Shown here one piece after another: positions 42,585-50,142 of a DNA stretch of 64,000 bases. How positions within the stretch are numbered: the first letter of the stretch is position 1; each line of letters starts with the position of its first letter. A program made the translations under genes and the position numbers. The DNA is from Emcibacter sp048269205 (lineage in GTDB: Bacteria > Pseudomonadota > Alphaproteobacteria > Sphingomonadales > Emcibacteraceae). The stretch is taken from the NCBI RefSeq assembly GCF_048269205.1, contig NZ_JBLXJC010000001.1, forward strand, positions 558,001 through 622,000, given 5' to 3'. The notes below the pieces were generated by a model that saw only the letters and a list, made by a program, of their open reading frames with translations, ran no database searches and was not told the origin of the DNA.

Positions 42585-43031
42585 ATGACCGACAGCCCCA
42601 TTCATTTTTCCGCGCCGTTCCAGGTGGCCTGGGCGGATCTGGACTATAACCGCCATATGGGCAACATCGCCTATTTTTCCTATGCCGCCCAGACCCGGTT
42701 TCTGTTCTTTGCCGAACATGGTTTCGGACCCGAGGAGTTTGAGGCGGCGGGCCTTGGCCCGGCGGCGCTTAACGAGACGATCCGTTATCACAAGGAAATG
42801 AAATTCCTGGAGAAATTCACGGTCAATTTCCTCTGCGCCGGTATGAACGCGAAAAAAAGCCGCTATATCATCGTTAACCAGTTTATCGGCGAGGACGGGG
42901 AGATGCGGGCTGAAATCCGCACCCAGTTCGTGTGGATGGATTTGAATTTACGCCGGGCGATCCGCTCCCCCGCGCCCATGGCGGCAATCCTCGATGCGCT
43001 GGAAAAGACCGAAGATTTCGAAGAGCTTTAG
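42585..43031 (+). CDS. Acyl-CoA thioesterase, 4HBT hot-dog family
   Basis: A 148-residue cytoplasmic thioesterase with the motif VAWADLDYNRHMGNIAYFSY, where the catalytic Asp lies near residue 17, then FGPEEFEAAGLGPAALNETI and IRYHKEMKFLEKFTVNFLCA. ATG at 42585 is the start of the conserved region; an open extension back to 42474 reads as non-coding. The substrate is unknown. It is not linked to the preceding AT-rich gene by composition. Confidence 0.88.
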   Translation: MTDSPIHFSAPFQVAWADLDYNRHMGNIAYFSYAAQTRFLFFAEHGFGPEEFEAAGLGPAALNETIRYHKEMKFLEKFTVNFLCAGMNAKKSRYIIVNQFIGEDGEMRAEIRTQFVWMDLNLRRAIRSPAPMAAILDALEKTEDFEEL

Positions 43032-43048
43032 AAGCTTGTCTTCCCCGT

Positions 43049-43132
43049 CATTCCCGTGAAAACGGGAATCCATAGCGCGGTTTCAAACACACTCAAGCGT
43101 ATCAATGGACCCCGGCTTTCGCCGGGGTGACG
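43049..43132. repeat. Two-armed dispersed palindromic repeat
   Basis: The left arm, CGTCATTCCCGTGAAAACGG then GAATCCA (43049-43075), and the right arm, TGGACCCCGGCTTTCGCCGG then GGTGACG (43106-43132), are each hairpins. The outer frames CGTCA...ATCCA and TGGA...TGACG are inverted to one another. It is typical of small interspersed palindromes in alphaproteobacterial genomes and may also end transcription of the convergent genes. Confidence 0.75.
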
Positions 43133-43165
43133 GTGGAGGGGTCTGTATTCGGGCCACTCGAGCCC

Positions 43166-43639
43166 TCACTCATCCCGGCCGAAAATGACCGTAAAGCCGC
43201 GGCCGTCGGGGCCGCGCACGTCGGCCTCAAGCTGACCGTCCCGGAGCCGGTAATGAAGCCTTGTCGGGAAATCATGATCCGGGTTTTCGAACACCGCTTC
43301 CTGTTCACTGCAGGTGGTAAGCCGGAACGCCACCGGTTCTTCATTCTGGCTGGCCATGACGGTATAGAAAATGCCGCCGTCCTTTTCCTCCAGCAGCATG
43401 CGTTCCTCGAAGGTCACTTCGCCACTATCCTTAGTGACGGTCTGGCCGAAGCCTTTGAAGCTTTTCTCACCGGTCCGCTCCCAGACCTCTGTGGTGCGGC
43501 TTTTGTCATCGCCAACGGCCCAGTTGCCGGTCAGCCAGTCGAGAGCTTCAAGGGGGCAGGGCGGTCCCTCCGCCCGCGCCGTAGCGGTAAGGACTAAGGA
43601 GAGCAGCAGGCACAGGACGGATGTGGTTCTGAAAGGCAT
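43166..43639 (-). CDS. Exported DUF6265-like protein
   Basis: A 157-residue protein with a signal peptide (MPFRTTSVLCLLLSLVLTAT then ARA) and a lipocalin-like beta barrel: LDWLTGNWAVGDDKSRTTEV, VTFEERMLLEEKDGGIFYTV, PVAFRLTTCSEQEAVFENPD then HDFPTRLHYRL. These match DUF6265 as I know it. Function unknown. ATG at 43639 is used; the frame stays open further upstream but that part lies antisense to the acetyltransferase gene and has no coding character. Confidence 0.82.
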   Translation of the reverse strand: MPFRTTSVLCLLLSLVLTATARAEGPPCPLEALDWLTGNWAVGDDKSRTTEVWERTGEKSFKGFGQTVTKDSGEVTFEERMLLEEKDGGIFYTVMASQNEEPVAFRLTTCSEQEAVFENPDHDFPTRLHYRLRDGQLEADVRGPDGRGFTVIFGRDE

Positions 43640-43801
43640 GATTTTTCCCCGTTTTTTATCCCTCTTATGGTGGCATATTTTTGTTCGAATGTCCTTATCT
43701 ATCTGAAAAGACAAAAAAATATTCACCTCTGTCAAAAAACTGTTAGAGTTCCCGCCTATTGTTTGCCGGTCACTGACAGGGCGTGTAATTGGGGTGGAAA
43801 T

Positions 43802-44374
43802 ATGAGTGCAATCATCGACATCAGGGAAACGGAAAAAGCCGATCTTTCGGTAATCATGGATATTCATCGCCGCGCCTTCGGCGGTGAGGGGGAAGTGGTG
43901 GCAAACCTCACCCGCGATATCCTGGCCGATCCCACGGCCCGGCCGGTGCTTTCCCTTCTGGCGGAACGGGACGGTGAACCGGTCGGCCATATTCTGTTCA
44001 GCAATGTGCGGTTTGACGGGCTCGACCGGCATAGTGAAAACCTGCCGTTGTCCCTGTCCATTCTTGCCCCCCTGGGTGTGCTTCCCGAGGTGCAGGGGCA
44101 GGGTGTGGGCGGCGATCTGATCCGCTGTTCCCTCGAGGTTCTGGCCGCCGCCGGGGTGGGGCTGGTCTTTGTGTTGGGCCATCCCGGTTATTATCCCCGT
44201 TTCGGCTTTTCGCCCGCCGGAAAGCAGGGCTTTGACGCCCCCTATCCAATCCCGGCGGAAAATGCCGACGCCTGGATGGTTGAGAAGCTTGGCGATGTCA
44301 GGCTGCCCAAGGGCTTCCATGACCGCATCATCTGTTGTGAGGCGCTCAGCAAACCGGAATACTGGCGGGAATAG
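43802..44374 (+). CDS. GNAT-family N-acetyltransferase (YhbS-like)
   Basis: A 190-residue acetyl-CoA-dependent transferase. The start IIDIRETEKADLSVIMDIHR, the strand HILFSNVRFD, the acetyl-CoA loop LGVLPEVQGQGVGGDLIRCS, and VGLVFVLGHPGYYPRFGFSP are the YhbS type. Substrate unknown. ATG at 43802 follows GGGGTGGAA; it is divergent from the DUF6265-like gene. Confidence 0.9.
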   Translation: MSAIIDIRETEKADLSVIMDIHRRAFGGEGEVVANLTRDILADPTARPVLSLLAERDGEPVGHILFSNVRFDGLDRHSENLPLSLSILAPLGVLPEVQGQGVGGDLIRCSLEVLAAAGVGLVFVLGHPGYYPRFGFSPAGKQGFDAPYPIPAENADAWMVEKLGDVRLPKGFHDRIICCEALSKPEYWRE

Positions 44375-44398
44375 TGGCGCCATAAAAAAGCCCCCCCC

Positions 44399-44429
44399 AA
44401 AAAAAAAGCCCCGGTATTTCCACCGGGGC
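44399..44429 (-). terminator. Terminator after rpoH
   Basis: On the minus strand GCCCCGG...CCGGGGC (44408-44429) is followed by nine T (plus-strand A at 44399-44407). It lies 25 bases beyond the rpoH stop. Confidence 0.9.
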
Positions 44430-44453
44430 CATGCTGTAGGAAGGTATGTGATC

Positions 44454-45356
44454 CTAATCCGCATTATGGGCGAGGGCGGCGGGCTGTTGGGCCTTTGCCG
44501 CTTCGGTCATGGCTTTCTGAAGTTTTTCAAACGCCCGGACCTCGATCTGGCGAACCCTTTCGCGGCTGATGTTGTAAATCTGGGAAAGCTCCTCCAGCGT
44601 CGACGGGCTGTCTTTCAGGCGCCGTTCGGTGAGGATATGCTGTTCACGTTCGTTCAGACCCTTCATGGCGTCGGCCATCAGGGTCCGGCGGTAATCCAGT
44701 TCCTCGCTTTCCGCATAGGCGGTTTCCTGGTCGACACTGTCCTCGTCCACCAGCCAGTCCATCCATTCGCCTTCCGCGTCGGCGCGCATGGGGGCATTCA
44801 GGCTGTGGTCGGCACCGGCCATGCGCCGGTTCATCTGAACCACGTCATTTTCCGACACATCCAGCCGGGTGGCGATCTCCGTCACCTGGTCCGGGTGCAG
44901 GTCGCCTTCATCGACGGCCTCCAGCTGGCCCTTGAGGCGACGCAGATTGAAGAAAAGTTTTTTCTGGGCGGCGGTGGTGCCGATTTTCACCAGTGACCAG
45001 GAACGCAGGATATATTCCTGGATGCTGGCCCGGATCCACCACATGGCATAGGTCGCGAGCCGGAAACCCCGGTCCGGGTCAAAGCGCTTGACCGCCTGCA
45101 TCATGCCCACGTTGCCTTCGGAAATCAGTTCGCCGATGGGCAGGCCGTAACCGCGATAGCCCATGGCGATCTTGGCCACAAGCCGCAGGTGAGAGGTGAC
45201 AAGCTGGTGGGCGGCATCCCGGTCGCCCTGTTCCCGCCAGGATTTGGCCAGCATGAATTCCTCTTCCGGTTTCAACATTGGAAACTTGCGGATTTCCTGC
45301 AGGTATCTTGTCAGGCTGCCTTCCGGCGTTAATACGGGTAAGTCTCTACTGGCCAT
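44454..45356 (-). CDS. rpoH: RNA polymerase sigma-32 (heat-shock) factor RpoH
   Basis: Directs transcription of chaperone and protease genes. The 300 residues start with LPVLTPEGSLTRYLQEIRKF and contain sigma region 2 (LVTSHLRLVAKIAMGYRGYG, LISEGNVGMMQAVKRFDPDR, FRLATYAMWWIRASIQEYIL). The RpoH box follows in AAQKKLFFNLRRLKGQ, and region 4 is RILTERRLKDSPSTLEEL-like with ISRERVRQIEVRAFEKLQKA. The length is normal. The promoter is at 45397-45426. A candidate RpoH-dependent promoter occurs upstream of ftsH in this window. Confidence 0.97.
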   Translation of the reverse strand: MASRDLPVLTPEGSLTRYLQEIRKFPMLKPEEEFMLAKSWREQGDRDAAHQLVTSHLRLVAKIAMGYRGYGLPIGELISEGNVGMMQAVKRFDPDRGFRLATYAMWWIRASIQEYILRSWSLVKIGTTAAQKKLFFNLRRLKGQLEAVDEGDLHPDQVTEIATRLDVSENDVVQMNRRMAGADHSLNAPMRADAEGEWMDWLVDEDSVDQETAYAESEELDYRRTLMADAMKGLNEREQHILTERRLKDSPSTLEELSQIYNISRERVRQIEVRAFEKLQKAMTEAAKAQQPAALAHNAD

Positions 45357-45374
45357 AAGCTCTTCTCCACCTTG

Positions 45375-45426
45375 CAGCAGTGCTGCTTTCTACTGCATTT
45401 TACTTTTTTTGCGATCCCGGAGTCAA
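45375..45426 (-). promoter_or_regulatory. rpoH promoter and leader hairpin
   Basis: On the minus strand TTGACT (45421-45426), an 18-base spacer and TAAAAT (45397-45402) form a sigma-70 promoter, giving a leader of about 35 nt. Within that leader GCAGCACTGCTGC (45375-45387) is an exact palindrome just before the AAGGTGGAG ribosome site. It could affect start-site access with temperature; this is a guess. Confidence 0.6.
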
Positions 45427-45501
45427 ATCGGATTGATTAAACCCGATCGGTCATTACGGTCGCCGTTGCCTTCTGTGTGCGCCCATTATTGTTATAAGGT
45501 A

Positions 45502-46545
45502 TCAATTTTCTAAGGCGGCAATAAGGCGTTTCATGTCATTTGGGAGGTCTGCCTCGAATTTCAAGTGTTCGCCGGTCACAGGATGTTTGAATCCGATCAC
45601 ATATGCGTGAAGAGCCTGGCGGTGGAAATTGCCGACGGCTTCGCGGGCTTTTTCCGAAAAATTCTTCAGGGGCGGGCTGCGGCGGCCATAGAGAGGATCC
45701 CCGATCAGAGGATGTCCGGCGGCGGCCATATGCACCCGCACCTGATGGGTCCTGCCGGTCTCCAGCTCGCATTCCACAAGCGAGACGCTGGGCGGTAGGG
45801 CAGCGGCCCTGATTTTCTTGCCGCCGCCGGTTTTCTGGACCTGGCGCGGCGGTTCCAGCCTGCGCACGACCCGGTAATTGGTCAGTGCATGTTTGCCGCC
45901 TTCCTTGACCACGCCCATGCGCAGGCGGTTATGGGGATCGCGGCCGATATTTTCCTCGATAAAGCCGTCTGCGGGGTTGGGAACGCCCCAGACCACGGCA
46001 AGATAGGCCCGCTCCATCGAGTGGTTGGCGAATTGTTTGGCCAGTTTTTTATGGGCCTTGTCCGATTTGGCCACCACCATCAGGCCGCTGGTGTCCTTGT
46101 CGATGCGGTGGACGATGCCCGGGCGCTTGACGCCGTTGATGCCGGACAGGCTGTCGCCGCAGTGATGAATCAGGGCGTTGACCAGGGTGCCGCTCCAGCT
46201 GCCGGGCGCCGGATGGACCACCATGCCTGCCCTTTTGTTCAGCACGATCAGGTCGTCGTCTTCATAGACGATATCCAGGGGGATATCCTCACCCTCCGGG
46301 TCCGGTTCGGTCAGGTCGGGAATTTTCACCCGAAACTGCTCATCCGGTTTGACCCGGTGGGACGGGTCGTCTATTGTCTGCTGATTGTTTTCCGGGCCGG
46401 TATAGACCTGTCCTTCGGTGATCAGTTGCTTCAGGCGTGAGCGGCTGATGTCCGGCAGGTGTGTAGCCAGGAATTTATCGAGACGCAGGCCCTTGTCCCC
46501 GTCTTCAACACTCAGCTCATATATTTCAGGATCATTGTTCGTCAT
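45502..46545 (-). CDS. rluD: Ribosomal large-subunit pseudouridine synthase, RluD type
   Basis: Makes pseudouridine in 23S rRNA (helix 69 in E. coli). The 347 residues have an N-terminal S4 domain (GLRLDKFLATHLPDISRSRL) and the RluA-family catalytic site GIVHRIDKDTSGLMVVAKSD with its Asp. ELETGRTHQVRVHMAAAGHP then LIGDPLYG, and a C-terminal HRQALHAYVIGFKHPVTGE follow. ATG at 46545 overlaps the ATG of the divergent membrane-protein gene. The frame continues upstream without coding character. Confidence 0.94.
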   Translation of the reverse strand: MTNNDPEIYELSVEDGDKGLRLDKFLATHLPDISRSRLKQLITEGQVYTGPENNQQTIDDPSHRVKPDEQFRVKIPDLTEPDPEGEDIPLDIVYEDDDLIVLNKRAGMVVHPAPGSWSGTLVNALIHHCGDSLSGINGVKRPGIVHRIDKDTSGLMVVAKSDKAHKKLAKQFANHSMERAYLAVVWGVPNPADGFIEENIGRDPHNRLRMGVVKEGGKHALTNYRVVRRLEPPRQVQKTGGGKKIRAAALPPSVSLVECELETGRTHQVRVHMAAAGHPLIGDPLYGRRSPPLKNFSEKAREAVGNFHRQALHAYVIGFKHPVTGEHLKFEADLPNDMKRLIAALEN

Positions 46546-46939
46546 GTCAGAACCACAGATGCCAGTTAATCCCCGCGTACTCAAGTGGATTGTGATTATT
46601 TTGGGAATTTTAATCATCCTCGGCCTCGGGGGGATTATCCTGACCATCGCCAGCCGGCTAAGCAACATGGCGGAGAAGAAGGAAGCGGAGCGTCTGCAGC
46701 AGGAAGCTATGATCGAGCGTCCAATGCCTGTAGAGCCGGCCTGGGCCATGACCGGCGGTCTGCTTTTCCCGGCTGAAGTGGCTGTGCCGCTTGAAGCGGG
46801 CGAGAATGTGGCCTCCGTCCAGATGGTGCCGCAGGGACTGCTGCTGACCATTGAACGGGGCGGCGAGACCACCGGCCTTTTGCTCGTCAGCCCGGACGGC
46901 ACCCTGCGCAGCCGGTTCACCATCACCCAACCTGAATAA
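46544..46939 (+). CDS. Small single-span membrane protein (DUF6476-like)
   Basis: A 131-residue protein with one N-terminal membrane helix (VLKWIVIILGILIILGLGGI) and a soluble domain with PAEVAVPLEAGENVASVQMV and LLLVSPDGTLRSRFTITQPE. This resembles a small alphaproteobacterial family found beside rluD (DUF6476, from memory). Function unknown. Its ATG at 46544 shares two bases with the oppositely oriented rluD start codon. ATG at 46559 is a possible internal start. Confidence 0.7.
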   Translation: MSEPQMPVNPRVLKWIVIILGILIILGLGGIILTIASRLSNMAEKKEAERLQQEAMIERPMPVEPAWAMTGGLLFPAEVAVPLEAGENVASVQMVPQGLLLTIERGGETTGLLLVSPDGTLRSRFTITQPE

Positions 46940-46943
46940 GGTC

Positions 46944-47348
46944 ATGACCCTGCGCGTCCCCCGGCAATGTCTTCAGAGCCTGAGGCGACATGCGGAAGAG
47001 GCCTATCCTGATGAGGCCTGTGGTCTCCTGATAGGTTGTGAAGGGGAAGTCACGGAGGTGGTGCCGGCGAAGAATATCTGCCACACCCCGAAAAAGGCTT
47101 TCGAGGTCGATCCCCAGACCCTCATTGACTGGCAGAAAAAGCTGCGCGGGTCGGACCAGCATATTCTCGGGTCTTACCATAGCCATCCCGACCACCCGGC
47201 TGCACCGTCAGAGCGGGACCGGGCGCGTATCTTTGAGGAGGGGCAGATTTGGGCGATCCTGTCGGTCACGCGGGACGGGACAGGGAAAATCAATTTCTAT
47301 CGGGCAGAAAGGGGCGACTTTACGCCCCTTGAAGTCTCAGTCTTCTGA
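46944..47348 (+). CDS. M67-family JAMM metalloprotease-like protein
   Basis: A 134-residue Mov34/MPN protein, four bases after the membrane-protein gene. The JAMM site is complete: Glu in EAYPDEACGLLIGCEG, and SYHSHPDHPAAPSERDRARI giving HxHP-x6-S-x2-D. Bacterial members remove small sulfur-carrier or ubiquitin-like tails (for example CysO-cysteine in Mycobacterium). No sulfur-carrier gene is adjacent, though cysQ lies about 1 kb away. Substrate unknown. Confidence 0.9.
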   Translation: MTLRVPRQCLQSLRRHAEEAYPDEACGLLIGCEGEVTEVVPAKNICHTPKKAFEVDPQTLIDWQKKLRGSDQHILGSYHSHPDHPAAPSERDRARIFEEGQIWAILSVTRDGTGKINFYRAERGDFTPLEVSVF

Positions 47349-47678
47349 TTTTTCCCGCTTCGGGAAGCTCACACCTTCGACAGGCGCGGAAAATTTTACC
47401 AGACCCTTCATTTTTTCCGGATCGATGGGTTCCCCCCGGCGCAGGATGCTGATCCTGCCCTTGCGCGCCAGATGCTTGGCCTGTTGCTTGACCGCCAGCA
47501 TATATTTGCGCCAGTAATCCTGCGGCGCCTCTTTCGGCGCGCGGTCATTTGAAATCATGATGGCGATATCCCGGGGCGAGGCGGTTTTGCCGTCTTCAAT
47601 CGCTTCCATGATATAGCTGATGACATAGTCCTCGGTCTTTTCTCTTTCTTCCGGTGACAGGTCGTTTGCAGTGTTCAT
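47337..47678 (-). CDS. DUF3253-like small protein
   Basis: A 113-residue basic cytoplasmic protein. The core ASPRDIAIMISNDRAPKEAP with YWRKYMLAVKQQAKHLARKG and ISILRRGEPIDPEKMKG follows the DUF3253 pattern, which looks like a winged-helix fold. It is convergent with the M67 gene, overlapping its end by 12 bases. Role unknown; DNA or RNA binding is possible from the fold and charge. Confidence 0.75.
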   Translation of the reverse strand: MNTANDLSPEEREKTEDYVISYIMEAIEDGKTASPRDIAIMISNDRAPKEAPQDYWRKYMLAVKQQAKHLARKGRISILRRGEPIDPEKMKGLVKFSAPVEGVSFPKREKSED

Positions 47679-47827
47679 ATCCGTATCCTTTGCTTCCCGC
47701 GCTCTAACATGAATTTTTCCTTGCCGCTATATTTCTTTTCCATGAAATGACAGAAAAATCCCCCTTCGGGCTTTTCAGGGCCGGTTCATGGGCTATATAT
47801 AGGCAAAACCAAAAACCGGACCAGTAA

Positions 47828-48454
47828 ATGTCGCCAGTATATATTATATGGGGAGTCCTGATCGGAATTATCGTGGCGGCGCCCATGGGACCCGTCAATA
47901 TCCTTTGTATCCGTCGCACCCTGACCCACGGCCCCATGAACGGTTTCATCATCGGTATGGGGGCCGCTTTTGCCGACACCATCTTCGGCGCCATTGCCGC
48001 CTTCGGCCTGGCCGGGGTGACCCATCTGCTGAATAGCTACAGCCTGTGGGTGGAGCTGATTGGCGGCGTGATCCTGCTGGCGGTGGGGCTCAGGATCTGG
48101 AACAGTCACCCGCATCTGACCGATGCCCGGGATGATGCCAGCGACCGGATCAAGGCCTCGGTCGGCGCTTTCCTGCTGACCATCACCAATCCCATGACCA
48201 TCCTCGGTTTTGTCGCTATCTTTGCCGGTCTCGGTCTTGGCAATATGGCCAAAACACCTCTTAACGGCCTGATGCTGGTGGTGGGCGTTCTTCTCGGCTC
48301 GGCGCTCTGGTGGTTTGTGCTGACCGAGGGGGTGGCCCACATGAAAAAGAAACTGACCGACGATCACCTGTTGTGGATCAACCGCGCCTGTGGTCTCGTT
48401 GTCATCGGTTTCGGCCTGTGGGCCCTGGGCAAGAATATCCCGCTATTATTATAG
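47828..48454 (+). CDS. LysE-family translocator
   Basis: A 208-residue inner-membrane exporter with about six hydrophobic segments: IIWGVLIGIIVAAPMGPVNI (holding the family GPV motif), FIIGMGAAFADTIFGAIAAF, LWVELIGGVILLAVGLRIW, FLLTITNPMTILGFVAIFAG, LMLVVGVLLGSALWWFVL, and ACGLVVIGFGLWALG. Family members export basic amino acids, homoserine or other solutes; the substrate cannot be read. It is convergent with cysQ, overlapping by six bases. Confidence 0.92.
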   Translation: MSPVYIIWGVLIGIIVAAPMGPVNILCIRRTLTHGPMNGFIIGMGAAFADTIFGAIAAFGLAGVTHLLNSYSLWVELIGGVILLAVGLRIWNSHPHLTDARDDASDRIKASVGAFLLTITNPMTILGFVAIFAGLGLGNMAKTPLNGLMLVVGVLLGSALWWFVLTEGVAHMKKKLTDDHLLWINRACGLVVIGFGLWALGKNIPLLL

Positions 48455-49246
48455 ATTAACTTTTCCGTTGGCGATAAACGCGCCGTTGCGAAAATCTGGC
48501 TTGCCGTACAGGAAAGGCGTGCCGTCCGGATTGACCACTTCCCCTCCGGCTGCCCTGAGGACCGCGTGGCCGGCGCCGGTATCCCATTCCATTGTCGGAC
48601 CAAAGCGCGGATAGATATCCGCCTCTGCACTGGCGACCAGACAGAATTTCAGCGAACTGCCAACGGATGTGGTGTCGCTGATGCCGTACCTGTCGAGGAA
48701 TTCGTTGGTGGCCTCGTCCCGGTGAGACTTGCTGGCGACACCAACGATGCCGCTGGCGGGGACATCCCGTACCCGTATGGGGGTGATATTGGAGGTGGCG
48801 CCATTGTTGTCCACATCCATGATCAGGGCTTCATCGGCCGACTTGGCCAGATAGAGCTTGTTCAGGGCCGGGGCGTAGACAATGCCGAAGACCGGCAGCC
48901 GGTTTTCCACCAGGGCGATGTTGACTGTAAAGTCGGAACCCTTCTTGATGAATTCCTTGGTGCCGTCCAGCGGGTCCACCAGCCAGAACCGATTGTCCAC
49001 ATCAGGAATGTTTCCGGCTGCGGCGCTTTCCTCGGCCACAACCGGGATATCCGGGGTCAGGGGCACGAGATCGGCCAGGATGATCTTTTCCGCGGCTTCA
49101 TCTGCAACGGTAACAGGCGAGGTGTCATCCTTGAAGACCACCTCGAAATCCTGAGCGTAAATTTCCATAATTTTCTTTCCTGCCTCTATGGCGGTGGGCA
49201 CGAGTACCTCTGCAAGTTTTTGAAAATCAATGGGCTGGTCGGTCAT
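48449..49246 (-). CDS. cysQ: 3'(2'),5'-bisphosphate nucleotidase CysQ
   Basis: Magnesium-dependent phosphatase of the inositol-monophosphatase superfamily that removes PAP from sulfate assimilation. The 265 residues contain SPVTVADEAAEKIILADL, the metal motifs VVAEESAAAG and FWLVDPLDGTKEFIKKGSDF, the strand NIALVENRLPVFGIVYAP, and the C-terminal MEWDTGAGHAVLRAAGGEV. Standalone, facing chpT with a 106-base gap. Confidence 0.94.
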   Translation of the reverse strand: MTDQPIDFQKLAEVLVPTAIEAGKKIMEIYAQDFEVVFKDDTSPVTVADEAAEKIILADLVPLTPDIPVVAEESAAAGNIPDVDNRFWLVDPLDGTKEFIKKGSDFTVNIALVENRLPVFGIVYAPALNKLYLAKSADEALIMDVDNNGATSNITPIRVRDVPASGIVGVASKSHRDEATNEFLDRYGISDTTSVGSSLKFCLVASAEADIYPRFGPTMEWDTGAGHAVLRAAGGEVVNPDGTPFLYGKPDFRNGAFIANGKVNL

Positions 49247-49352
49247 AAATTGAAACTTTCTTCTTTACTGCGAATGGCTAATGTCGTTAATTTATGTCCC
49301 ATTATATGCCTGTAAATCCGGCTGTCACCTATCTTGAGAGAAAAGCGTACAG

Positions 49353-49991
49353 ATGAAAGATATCGAATTCGCCGCCCTGTTATGTTCCAGACTTTGCCAC
49401 GACCTGATCAGCCCGGTGGGGGCCATCGCCAACGGCATTGAAATCCTGGCGGATGAAGACGATGAAGTCATGCGCGAGGAAGTTCTGAAACTTCTGGACC
49501 GCAGCGCTTCCCAGACCTCGAACCGGCTTCAGTTTTTCAGGTTGGCCTTTGGGGCCGCCGGCGGGTTTGGCGAGGAAGTGCCGCTGGACGAGGCGGAAAA
49601 GGCCGCCCGCGCCCTGTTTGCCGCTGCGAATGTTGAGGTGGACTGGCAACCTCAGATCGGTGTTCTGAACAAGGATGCCATAAAACTGATGCTGAACATG
49701 TTGCTTCTCGCCGGGGAAAGCCTAATTCGTGGCGGACAGATGACTGTGCAGATCGAGGACCTCGGCGATAATGTACTGATTAACATAACTGTTGCCGGTG
49801 ACAAGGTTATTTTCCAGGACAAGATCAGTGATGTGCTGCTCGGCAATGTGTCGGATGAAAATATTGAACCCAAAACCGCACCAGCCTTTCTGGCCCGGAA
49901 TGTGGCGGAGAAAATTGGTGCCGGCATCAGTAAAACAGTCCATAACGAACAGAGTTTCTCCCTTTCTGCTTCCTATGCGACAAAACGTTAA
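49353..49991 (+). CDS. chpT: Histidine phosphotransferase ChpT
   Basis: Dimeric, kinase-like phosphotransfer protein that relays phosphate from the hybrid kinase CckA to CtrA and CpdR in alphaproteobacterial cell-cycle and motility control. The 212 residues begin with IEFAALLCSRLCHDLISPVG, holding the phospho-His in CHDL. A degenerate ATPase-like domain follows, lacking the glycine-rich nucleotide loops. It lies 151 bases upstream of the cheA cluster, and ctrA is 6 kb away, so the relay output and its regulator are near one another; cckA is not in this window. Confidence 0.9.
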   Translation: MKDIEFAALLCSRLCHDLISPVGAIANGIEILADEDDEVMREEVLKLLDRSASQTSNRLQFFRLAFGAAGGFGEEVPLDEAEKAARALFAAANVEVDWQPQIGVLNKDAIKLMLNMLLLAGESLIRGGQMTVQIEDLGDNVLINITVAGDKVIFQDKISDVLLGNVSDENIEPKTAPAFLARNVAEKIGAGISKTVHNEQSFSLSASYATKR

Positions 49992-50142
49992 GTTCGCCCT
50001 GAAGGCCGCGTATTCCCTTTTATTTCAGCAAAAGATCAAATAGTTCCAGAAAAGCCAAAAGACTTTACAGCTTTTTAACCAATTTCTCTCATCTTAGTGA
50101 AAACTAAAAGTATCTTTATCCCCAAGGAAGAAGGTTGAGAGT

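Noticed and set aside
43640..44464. N-terminal extension of the DUF6265-like frame to 432 codons
   Set aside because: The extra part is antisense to the acetyltransferase gene, and a normal signal peptide begins at 43639.
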